Assembly (NCBI GenBank): GCA_030639705.1
Contig: DAOWKX010000101.1
Location: 1-5,558 of the forward strand
Reading direction: 5' to 3'
From: Candidatus Aminicenantota bacterium
Lineage (GTDB): Bacteria > Acidobacteriota > Aminicenantia > UBA2199
DNA: 5,558 nucleotides
Part shown: in pieces, positions 1 through 5,558 of the stretch
How positions within the stretch are numbered: the first letter of the stretch is position 1
Layout: each line of letters starts with the position of its first letter
Translations under genes and position numbers: made by a program
Notes under the pieces: generated by a model
Told to the model about the DNA's origin: nothing
What the model saw: the letters and a program-made list of their open reading frames with translations, nothing else
Database searches by the model: none

Positions 1-2156
1 GCGCTTATAAAAAAAGTCAAACGGGGCAACTCTTTTTTGGTGGACTCCGTGGTTTTAATTGTTTTTATCCACCTGAAGCACAGATTAACCAATATATTCC
101 CCCGGTTAACATCACTAATTTTAAAACATTCAAGAAACCAAAACAAATTTGGCAATCCAAAAATATTTCTCCATTGCAATATGATTCCATGAATACACCT
201 TCAGAGGTCCAACTTTCCCCGGCAGAAAAAACCCTCATCTTTAATTTCACCGCTCTGAATTTTATATTCTCAGAAAAAAATCAATATGCCATAATGATGG
301 AAGGACTGGAAAATGAGTGGAATTATATCGGAAGCCAGCGGTTTGCAACCTATTCTGGTCTCCCTCCTGGCGAATATATTTTCAGAGTCAAGGCCTCAAA
401 CAATGAGGGATTATGGAATGAACAGGGTGCTTCAATTAAAGTTTTTATTGTACCTCCCTTTTTCTCACAAACATGGGTGCGATTACTGGGAGTGGCATTC
501 ATTCTCATAGTCCTTTATTTATTCCATCTTCTGCGCGCCTACTCCTTACAGAAAAAAAAGGATGCACTAAAAAAAGAAAATATCAGGATTATTCAGGAGC
601 TTGACGAGCATAAACGCAGTGATAGCGAAATACGGGCCAGCGAAAAAAAGTATCGACATTTGGTGGAATCCTCCAACGATGCCATCTATATTTTATATAA
701 CCGTAAATTCGAATTGATAAACCAAAAATTTAAAGAACTTTTTAAAGTCAGCCAGGAATATGTATGTAGCACGGATTTTGATTTTTTAGAACTGGTAGCA
801 CTGAAAAGTAAAAATTTTGTAGAAAAACGAATTCAGCAGATCAGTGATGCTGAAAAGGTGGAATCTCAATTTAATTTCACGGCTCTATCACTGGACCAAG
901 AAGAATTAGAGATAGAAGCATCTGTAACCACCATCAAATACAAGGATGGGATCGCCATTCATGGGATTTTAAGAGACGTCACTGAACGTCAAAATATGGA
1001 AAAAATGTTTCAACAAGCTCAAAAACTGGAAGCGTTGGGGACTCTTGCCGGCGGCATTGCCCATGATTTTAACAATCTTCTTACCGGAATACAGGGACGG
1101 GTTTCACTCATGCAGGTGGGATACGATAAAAAATCAAGCCCAAAGGACCATTTAAAGGAAATTGAACATTATGTAAGGAATGCTGCAGAACTCACCAAGC
1201 AATTACTCGGATTTGCCCGAAAGGGAAAATTTGAGGTAAAACCCATTGATATTAACCGGTTAGTCAAAGATAATGTGATGATGTTTGGCCGCACCAAAAA
1301 GGAGATTGCTATCAGAGCCCAGTACCAACAAGATATCAGGAGTGTTGAAGTTGATTCCGGTCAAATGGACCAGGTCTTCATGAATCTATTTGTAAATGCG
1401 TGGCAGGCAATGCCGGAAGGGGGAGAGATCCTCATAGAAACCAAAAATGTTGTTCTGGATCAGAATCAAACCAAACCTCATCTGGTCAATCCCGGGAAAT
1501 ATATAAATATTTCTGTAACAGATACCGGAATAGGCATGGATGAAGAGACAAAACAGAGAATTTTTGATCCCTTTTTTACCACCAAGGATAGGGGCAGAGG
1601 CACTGGTCTGGGACTGGCAACCGTTTATGGAATTTTAAAAAATCATGGAGGTTTTATAACAGTTCATAGTGAATTGGGAATTGGGACCACCTTTGATATC
1701 TTCCTCCCGGCTTCGAGTAAACGTCCGATAGTAGAAACGGTTGCCAAGGAAGACTTGGTATATGGAACAGAGACCATACTACTGGTGGATGACGAGGAGA
1801 TTGTGATTGAAGTTGTGGGACAAATTCTTGAAAGTCTGGGATATGAGGTTCTTCTGGCCCATGGCGGACAGGAGGCAATTGAAACTTATTGGGCAAAAAA
1901 AACTCAAATAGATCTGGTCATACTGGATCTGGTCATGCCCAAAATGAGTGGAAGTGTTACCTATGAAAGACTTCGTGGGATTGATCCAAAAGTAAACGTA
2001 TTGTTATCGAGTGGTTACAGTGTAGATGGACAGGCCAGTGAACTGCTCAAACGCGGATGTAATGGATTTATCCAAAAACCCTTTAATAACAAGGAATTAT
2101 CAAAAAAAATTCGAGACATTCTGGACGAGAAGACAACCTCCCAGGATTTAAAGTGA
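1..2156 (+). CDS. Hybrid sensor histidine kinase (propeller end, Y_Y_Y, TM, PAS, HisKA, HATPase_c, REC), 5' partial
   Basis: Membrane sensor kinase that would autophosphorylate on His and pass phosphate to its own receiver domain. The frame is open from base 3 with no stop, and the first codons already encode family sequence, so the TTG at 174 is not the true start. Numbering from base 3: a propeller-blade motif GQLFFGGLRGFN (8-19); Y_Y_Y domain (about 77-152, with GLPPGEYIFRVKASNNEGLW); one membrane helix (about 157-177); a charged coiled coil (178-215); PAS (215-329). HisKA holds GGIAHDFNN with phospho-His 354 (bases 1062-1064). HATPase_c has N-box Asn465, DTGIGM (507-512), FDPFFTTK and GRGTGLGLA. 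REC (590-706) has Asp596/597, phospho-acceptor Asp642 (bases 1926-1928), Ser670 and Lys692, so all key residues are intact. The sensory part should lie outside the cytoplasmic membrane. No HPt or DNA-binding output domain follows REC, so the downstream partner is elsewhere. The domain calls are firm; the ligand is unknown. Confidence 0.95.
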   Translation, partial: AYKKSQTGQLFFGGLRGFNCFYPPEAQINQYIPPVNITNFKTFKKPKQIWQSKNISPLQYDSMNTPSEVQLSPAEKTLIFNFTALNFIFSEKNQYAIMMEGLENEWNYIGSQRFATYSGLPPGEYIFRVKASNNEGLWNEQGASIKVFIVPPFFSQTWVRLLGVAFILIVLYLFHLLRAYSLQKKKDALKKENIRIIQELDEHKRSDSEIRASEKKYRHLVESSNDAIYILYNRKFELINQKFKELFKVSQEYVCSTDFDFLELVALKSKNFVEKRIQQISDAEKVESQFNFTALSLDQEELEIEASVTTIKYKDGIAIHGILRDVTERQNMEKMFQQAQKLEALGTLAGGIAHDFNNLLTGIQGRVSLMQVGYDKKSSPKDHLKEIEHYVRNAAELTKQLLGFARKGKFEVKPIDINRLVKDNVMMFGRTKKEIAIRAQYQQDIRSVEVDSGQMDQVFMNLFVNAWQAMPEGGEILIETKNVVLDQNQTKPHLVNPGKYINISVTDTGIGMDEETKQRIFDPFFTTKDRGRGTGLGLATVYGILKNHGGFITVHSELGIGTTFDIFLPASSKRPIVETVAKEDLVYGTETILLVDDEEIVIEVVGQILESLGYEVLLAHGGQEAIETYWAKKTQIDLVILDLVMPKMSGSVTYERLRGIDPKVNVLLSSGYSVDGQASELLKRGCNGFIQKPFNNKELSKKIRDILDEKTTSQDLK

Positions 2157-2177
2157 ACCTAATTGATTTCTCAGACT

Positions 2178-3344
2178 TTATGCTCTCATGTGACGCTGAA
2201 TAAACAACCAGGTTCCCAACCCAAAAAAAATCACAGTTAGTATCATAATGGCCCCGATTTCAAATGTGACATCTTCCAGGGAAGCACCAAAATTTAAAAT
2301 CTTATTGAATGCTGCTATGGTGTGGGTGGTCGGAAGAATATCATTCAGATTGAATGAACGGTTACCCAGGTAAAAAAGTCGTATCTGTGGGAGGGGAAAC
2401 ATCGAACCAGAAAAAAACATCAGGATAAAAAAAGGGAAACAGCCTATGGTCATTAAATCAAAAACAGTTCTCAAAAGAGCAGCTACTAAAACACTGATGC
2501 CCATTACTGACAGGCTGGAAAAGAGACCTACCACCATCATAGCCACTACAGAGCCAGTGGTTTCATATCCCACTGCCAGTGCGCTTAAAAAGGCCAAGCC
2601 CAGAGCCAACAGCCCTATAAATATCTGGGTGATACTCACAGCTGAAAGCCATTCAAAGGTTGTCATTCTTGAAATGCGAAGGCGTATGATGGTATCCTTG
2701 TCTTTTTCTTTGATAATCGAGGCAGCTGCCGTAAACATCAACATTATTATTGACAAAACCAACAAACCTGGCACATAGAGATCGAATTCATTAAGAGTAT
2801 TCAAATTATCAATTGGATTGGCTTGCAATTCCAGCGGCCCCTGCCATCCGGTCGTCGCAGCAACATACTGATAGGTAATGATATCACTCCACACTGCAGC
2901 CATAATATAGTCGATATTGGATGAATTTCCATGTGTCTTTACTATTGCTGGACGAGGTTGATGTCCCCGTTTGTAATCGAAAAGAACCCGGGAAAAATTG
3001 CCGGGGATTTCTACCACCATATCTGCTGATTTATTCTCTAAACCCTCAAGAGCCTTTTTCATTTCTTTCTCCAGCTGGATTTTTAAAATTTTCTTCCCTT
3101 CCGGAGAACATACTTTTTTTAACTGGGTAATTAAATCCTTACCGGCTTCAAATCTATTTTTATGAACGGTTTTAACACCCTGATCATGATTCACCACTGT
3201 GATATTGTAAGTCTTGGTGGTATCGCCAAAATAAAAATACATCAGAAATACAAAAAACGGGGCAAAAGTCAAAATGAGGATCAAAATCTTCCAATCCCTG
3301 AAGTTTTCAATCATGGTCTTCTTAATCAAGCTCAGCAATCTCAT
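2178..3344 (-). CDS. ABC-2 type transporter permease
   Basis: Membrane subunit of an ABC exporter, 388 residues, a usual length for the ABC2_membrane_3 type. The order is typical: a short cytoplasmic N-terminus, TM1 (about 19-38), a large extracytoplasmic domain (about 40-188) with a Lys/Glu-rich helical stretch near 75-105, then five more helices (about 189-211, 235-257, 264-290, 297-317, 363-382). After TM2 comes KEKDKDTIIRLRISRMTTFEW, matching the 'REKE.GT...L..SP....E' loop that contacts the ATPase in this family. The ATG start overlaps the stop of the ATPase gene as ATGA and has AGGAGG 8 bases upstream, which settles the start. The gene ends in TAA, 21 bases from the stop of the convergent kinase. 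Substrate is not readable from sequence; drugs, lipids, polysaccharides and peptides are all handled by relatives. Confidence 0.92.
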   Translation of the reverse strand: MRLLSLIKKTMIENFRDWKILILILTFAPFFVFLMYFYFGDTTKTYNITVVNHDQGVKTVHKNRFEAGKDLITQLKKVCSPEGKKILKIQLEKEMKKALEGLENKSADMVVEIPGNFSRVLFDYKRGHQPRPAIVKTHGNSSNIDYIMAAVWSDIITYQYVAATTGWQGPLELQANPIDNLNTLNEFDLYVPGLLVLSIIMLMFTAAASIIKEKDKDTIIRLRISRMTTFEWLSAVSITQIFIGLLALGLAFLSALAVGYETTGSVVAMMVVGLFSSLSVMGISVLVAALLRTVFDLMTIGCFPFFILMFFSGSMFPLPQIRLFYLGNRSFNLNDILPTTHTIAAFNKILNFGASLEDVTFEIGAIMILTVIFFGLGTWLFIQRHMRA

Positions 3345-4297
3345 TCTCTCAGCCTCCTGCCGGTCAATGAAATAAATACATCTTCCAGGGTCTTCTTTCG
3401 GATCATAATATCCTGAGCTTCGATTTGGGCTTTCTTTAGATTACGGAGTATGAGAGGCAGCATTTCTTTAATCTCCACATCAACCAGGCGAAGAGCTCCA
3501 TCCTGGAAAAATAAACGATGAAGCCGTCCGGGTAGACCGTTCATGAACCTTGTTATTTTTTCCTCCTGTTCCTCATCAATTTTAATTTCCAAAATATCCC
3601 CCTGACCGATCTGGTTTTTCAGTCTTTCGGGAGTATCCAATACCAGTAATTGTCCATGGTCAATAATGGCAATCCGGTCAGAAAGTTGTTCTGCCTCATG
3701 CATTTCATGGGTGGTTAGTATTACGGTTTTTTTCTTGGCCAGTGAACGGATATAATCTCTAACCAAAAGCCGACTCTGGGGATCCAGTCCTGCCTGGGGT
3801 TCATCCAGTATTAAAATATCCGGATCATGAACAAGACCCAGAGCGAAATTTAATCGTCTTTTCATACCACCTGAGAGTGTTTTGGCCAGTTTGTTTCGCT
3901 TCTGGTAAAGCCCCAGTATTTCCAGGAGTTGGAGAGACCTTTCTCGGGCATTTCTATAATTGACATCATACTGGCGACCCATAAACTCCAATTGCTCCAG
4001 ACAGCTCAAGGACTCCCAGATAACCAGGTTCTGGGGACACAAACCCAAAAAGGATTTACACTCCCGATAATTTTGCTTCAAGGACTTCCCATTGATATAT
4101 ACTTCACCGGAATCACATTTTAGTAAACCGCATATCATATGAATGGTGGTGGTCTTCCCGGCACCATTGGGACCCAGTAAACCAAAAATCTCTCCCTGGA
4201 ATACATCCAGAGAGAGATCCTTAACAGCAATCAGGTTTCCATAAGATTTAGTTAATTTCTTCAGATTAAGGGCGATATGAGAATTTCCTGTTTGCAT
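3341..4297 (-). CDS. ABC transporter ATP-binding protein (ABC-2 exporter)
   Basis: Cytoplasmic ATPase that drives the permease encoded next to it. With the start at 4297 it has 318 residues: Walker A GPNGAGKT (42-49), Q-loop Gln89 in CPQN, signature LSGGM (141-145), Walker B ILILDEP (161-167) with catalytic Glu166, D-loop AGLDP (169-173) and switch His197 in TTHEMHEAE. A C-terminal extension of about 100 residues ends in LEDVFISLTGRRLRE, the usual tail of ABC-2 exporter ATPases (DUF4162-like). All catalytic residues are present. Start choice: the ATG at 4297 has AGAGG at 6-base spacing. An in-frame ATG at 4318 (325 residues) lacks a convincing ribosome site, and one at 4303 abuts AGAGG with no spacing. 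The gene is first in a two-gene operon, behind a TTGACA promoter, and its TGA overlaps the permease ATG. The substrate is unknown. Confidence 0.94.
   Translation of the reverse strand: MQTGNSHIALNLKKLTKSYGNLIAVKDLSLDVFQGEIFGLLGPNGAGKTTTIHMICGLLKCDSGEVYINGKSLKQNYRECKSFLGLCPQNLVIWESLSCLEQLEFMGRQYDVNYRNARERSLQLLEILGLYQKRNKLAKTLSGGMKRRLNFALGLVHDPDILILDEPQAGLDPQSRLLVRDYIRSLAKKKTVILTTHEMHEAEQLSDRIAIIDHGQLLVLDTPERLKNQIGQGDILEIKIDEEQEEKITRFMNGLPGRLHRLFFQDGALRLVDVEIKEMLPLILRNLKKAQIEAQDIMIRKKTLEDVFISLTGRRLRE
3353..3358 (-). promoter_or_regulatory. Shine-Dalgarno of the permease gene
   Basis: AGGAGG on the minus strand, 8 bases before the permease ATG and inside the last codons of the ATPase gene. Together with the ATGA stop/start overlap (3341-3344) it supports translational coupling, which would keep the two exporter subunits in proportion. 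Confidence 0.8.
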
Positions 4298-4303
4298 ATT
4301 CAT

Positions 4304-4308
4304 CCTCT
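4304..4308 (-). promoter_or_regulatory. Shine-Dalgarno favouring the ATPase start at 4297
   Basis: AGAGG on the minus strand (within TAAGAGG) sits 6 bases before the ATG at 4295-4297. It cannot serve the upstream ATG at 4318, because it lies inside that longer reading frame. This is the main reason for choosing the shorter protein. Confidence 0.6.
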
Positions 4309-4351
4309 TAGCCTGCATTTCTCAACAATATTTACTGTAATTGCAAATATT

Positions 4352-4380
4352 ACCATATCTACTTCGTTCTGCTCTGTCAA
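4352..4380 (-). promoter_or_regulatory. Sigma70-type promoter of the ABC operon
   Basis: On the minus strand, a perfect -35 box TTGACA (4375-4380), a 17-base spacer and a -10 box TATGGT (4352-4357, 4 of 6 consensus). Transcription would start near 4345, leaving a leader of about 50 bases before the ATPase ATG at 4297. Position, orientation and spacing all fit; no activator or repressor site can be named. Confidence 0.65.
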
Positions 4381-4423
4381 TCCCTTCGTTATTTTTTTAA
4401 ATTATTGTATTATAATAAAAAAG

Positions 4424-4466
4424 CCATTGATTACATTGAACAAGCTTTGAAATCATGGTAATGTAA
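4424..4466. repeat. Two overlapping inverted repeats in the divergent control region
   Basis: TTACATT (4431-4437) is mirrored by AATGTAA (4460-4466), a perfect 7-base pair of arms 22 bases apart. A second pair, CCATtGATT (4424-4432) and AATCATGG (4451-4458), gives 8 matches with one bulged T. The two pairs share bases, so the two hairpins exclude each other. The region lies upstream of both divergent promoters, behind the -35 boxes. It could be an operator for a dimeric regulator or chance in AT-rich DNA. Confidence 0.35.
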
Positions 4467-4492
4467 CCAAAAAATCTTATTATAGAAGACTC

Positions 4493-4539
4493 AAAAAAAT
4501 TTTAAAAAAACTTGAAAATTTTTTTTTATTTTTTTAAAA
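4493..4539. repeat. Phased A/T tracts with an 11-base inverted repeat
   Basis: Seven-base A runs at 4493-4499 and 4504-4510 are centred about 11 bases apart, followed by an A4 run at 4515-4518 and T runs of nine (4519-4527) and seven (4529-4535). TTTTAAAAAAA (4500-4510) is exactly mirrored by TTTTTTTAAAA (4529-4539). Helically phased tracts are known to bend DNA. Here they lie just upstream of and within the promoter of the small membrane protein gene, where they may act as an UP-like element. Confidence 0.5.
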
Positions 4540-4540
4540 T
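4512..4540 (+). promoter_or_regulatory. Sigma70-type promoter of the small membrane protein gene
   Basis: A -35 box TTGAAA (4512-4517, 5 of 6 consensus), a 17-base T-rich spacer and a -10 box TAAAAT (4535-4540, 5 of 6). The start would be near 4547, giving a leader of about 28 bases that holds just the ribosome site. Low-complexity AT DNA raises the chance of a false match, but spacing and position are ideal. Confidence 0.55.
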
Positions 4541-4562
4541 ATTGGTAAAGACAATTTTTAAG

Positions 4563-4569
4563 AGGAGGT
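4563..4569 (+). promoter_or_regulatory. Shine-Dalgarno of the small membrane protein gene
   Basis: AGGAGGT, a full-strength anti-16S match, 6 bases before the ATG at 4575. It fixes the start and suggests the protein is efficiently translated. Confidence 0.85.
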
Positions 4570-4574
4570 TTTAA

Positions 4575-4880
4575 ATGGCAGCAAAAAAAGGTGTTACTCT
4601 TTACATTGCTCTGGCATTGATCGTTATTGGTATTATAGGGTTACTGCAAACTCTAGGCGTCATGGACATTGCTAAGACATGGTGGTTGCCCATTATTCTG
4701 ATTGTTGTGGGATTACTGGTTATCATCGGCCGAAAAGGACCAGTTGGGATTCTGGGATGGATCTGCTTGATTTATGGAGCAGTTTTATTATTAATGACAA
4801 TCGGTTTGTTCCAAGTGGCTTTTCTGTGGAGAATCGCTGCAGCATATCCGATACTGTTTGGTCTTATTCTGATCCTGTAG
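4575..4880 (+). CDS. Small four-helix membrane protein, LiaI/LiaF-like (DUF5668-like) region
   Basis: A 101-residue protein made almost wholly of membrane helices. After a short basic start (MAAKK) come TM1 (about 8-29), TM2 (about 36-52, TWWLPIILIVVGLLVIIG), a basic turn (RKGP), TM3 (about 57-78) and TM4 (about 86-101). The repeated pattern of a helix pair with 'WxxPIILIxxGLLxII' and 'YPILFGLILIL' resembles the LiaI/LiaF-like transmembrane region. In Firmicutes, LiaF and LiaI belong to the cell-envelope stress response; that role cannot be assumed here. There is no signal peptide cleavage site, catalytic motif or soluble domain. Oddly, the protein ends inside TM4 with no basic tail. The strong SD and dedicated promoter make it a real gene. 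It is monocistronic, divergent from the ABC exporter operon and convergent with the oxidoreductase gene. Confidence 0.82.
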   Translation: MAAKKGVTLYIALALIVIGIIGLLQTLGVMDIAKTWWLPIILIVVGLLVIIGRKGPVGILGWICLIYGAVLLLMTIGLFQVAFLWRIAAAYPILFGLILIL

Positions 4881-4958
4881 ATTTCATTCAATAAATCATT
4901 ACTGGTTCTTTCACTTATTTCAAGAGATCTATCACCTGCAGTTCCCACGATCCCTTAG

Positions 4959-5558
4959 CTAAGTAACCTGCCAGCAGCGCAATCCCCGCGGATTAAAACA
5001 CCGGTTACAGGACACACAGGACGCACCATTTTGTCTCTTCTTGTCAAAGCAAATAACCAGATCCGGTTCTCTGATAAAGGGGCGGCTCAAACTGACAAAA
5101 TCTGCATCACCTGATTCGAGTGTTTGTTCCATTAAATACAAACTTCTAAAACCACCCACCACTGCTGTAGGGATATCAACTGTATTGCCAATGACTCTGG
5201 CCTGCCGGCGAAAATAACCCTCTTGCTCAACGGTTTTGATATCCTTTCTCACAGAGCCCAGTTTTGATTCAGCCATTTCACCTGAAATTTCGATTAAATC
5301 AAGCCCGGCATCTTTCATTAGTCCGGCAGAAATAATCGCCTCTTCAAGAGACAGCCCACCGGGAATAAAATCTTGACCGTTCATCTTTGCAGAAACAATA
5401 AATTGACCGTTGACCACTTTTTTGATTCCTTTTATGATTTCTATTACCAACCGGGTTCTCTTTTTCTGATCTCCGCCATACTCATCGGTCCGGTGATTGG
5501 TATAAGGTGACACAAACTGGCTCAAGAGGTATCCATGGGCCACATGAAGCTGGCTGCC
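4959..5558 (-). CDS. NADH:flavin oxidoreductase, Old Yellow Enzyme family, C-terminal part (partial)
   Basis: C-terminal 199 residues of an FMN-dependent (alpha/beta)8-barrel oxidoreductase of the cytoplasm. The frame is open to the right window edge. The GTG at 5543 is not the start, because the five residues upstream of it (GSQLH) complete the family motif HxAHGYLLSQFxSPYTNxRxDEYGG. Visible elements from the edge: His5 and His8, matching the substrate-binding His pair; SPYTN.R.DEYGG (17-29); VSAKMNGQDF (55-64), matching the strand with the FMN-contacting Arg/Lys region; GGFRS (135-139) and SRPFIREPDL (158-167), the FMN phosphate site. The chain ends in CVSCNRC plus a last Cys (positions 181, 184, 187, 195) and stops at TAG, so the second FAD/NAD-binding domain of FadH-like enzymes is absent. 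The substrate, probably an activated enone or enoate, is unknown. Confidence 0.93.
   Translation of the reverse strand, partial: GSQLHVAHGYLLSQFVSPYTNHRTDEYGGDQKKRTRLVIEIIKGIKKVVNGQFIVSAKMNGQDFIPGGLSLEEAIISAGLMKDAGLDLIEISGEMAESKLGSVRKDIKTVEQEGYFRRQARVIGNTVDIPTAVVGGFRSLYLMEQTLESGDADFVSLSRPFIREPDLVICFDKKRQNGASCVSCNRCFNPRGLRCWQVT

Noticed and set aside
240..890. A near-identical stretch TTTAATTTCACCGCTCT / TTTAATTTCACGGCTCT near 240 and 870 in the kinase gene, both encoding FNFTAL
   Set aside because: One copy lies in the Y_Y_Y domain and the other in a PAS strand. Flanks do not match, so it is most likely coincidence rather than a duplication.
2446..3416. Plus-strand open frames opposite the permease gene
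   Set aside because: They lack ribosome sites and family features and lie antisense to a clear ABC-2 permease, so they are shadows of its codon pattern.
4405..4420. TATAAT boxes at 4411-4416 (plus) and 4409-4414 (minus)
   Set aside because: Neither has an acceptable -35 at 16-18 bases, and the match is expected in AT-rich palindromic sequence. Better-supported promoters exist on both strands.
4679..4894. A 71-residue plus-strand frame overlapping the small membrane protein
   Set aside because: No ribosome site, no recognisable features, and fully contained in another frame of a well-supported gene.
4881..4958. Open frame of 26 codons after the TAG of the small membrane protein, which might suggest readthrough or a premature stop
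   Set aside because: The downstream residues do not extend the helix pattern or resemble a family tail, and the next stop falls at the gene gap. A normal stop is simpler.
1..5558. CRISPR array, tRNA/rRNA, insertion sequence, attachment site or phage genes
   Set aside because: No regularly spaced repeats, cloverleaf, transposase or integrase motifs, or target-site duplications were seen on either strand.

Overview
The window reads as ordinary bacterial chromosome: AT-rich by eye, densely coding, with long homopolymeric A/T tracts between genes. Strong AGGAGG-type Shine-Dalgarno sequences and sigma70-like promoter boxes precede genes. This argues against Bacteroidota, which mostly lack SD sequences, even though propeller/Y_Y_Y sensor kinases are famous there. 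A Gram-negative anaerobe-type lineage (Desulfobacterota, Calditrichota or a similar group) fits the gene families, but this is inference and the taxon cannot be fixed from the sequence.

Layout. (1) Bases 1-2156, + strand: the 3' part of a large hybrid sensor histidine kinase. The reading frame is open to the left edge, so the gene starts outside the window. It shows the end of a beta-propeller repeat, a Y_Y_Y domain, one membrane helix, a coiled coil, PAS, HisKA, HATPase_c and a C-terminal receiver domain. (2) Bases 2178-4297, - strand: a two-gene ABC-2 export operon, ATPase first and permease second, joined by an ATGA overlap. It converges on the kinase with a 21-base gap in which I see no terminator hairpin. 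(3) Bases 4298-4574: an AT-rich divergent regulatory region with a good promoter for the ABC operon, a good promoter for the gene on the other side, two nested inverted repeats and phased A-tracts. (4) Bases 4575-4880, + strand: a 101-residue protein that is almost entirely membrane helix and resembles the LiaI/LiaF-like (DUF5668) membrane region. (5) Bases 4959-5558, - strand: the C-terminal part of a short Old Yellow Enzyme-type flavin oxidoreductase, running off the right edge, with a terminal cysteine cluster.

How the genes relate. The ATPase and permease clearly make one exporter of unknown substrate. The small membrane protein is transcribed divergently from the same control region and could share regulation with the exporter. 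LiaI/LiaF-like proteins are known in envelope-stress circuits, so an envelope-stress or efflux theme is plausible but unproven. The kinase is convergent with the exporter and shares no promoter with it; a regulatory link rests only on proximity. I found no mobile element, CRISPR array, RNA gene or clearly new system. The most notable parts are the structured divergent control region and the small membrane protein.
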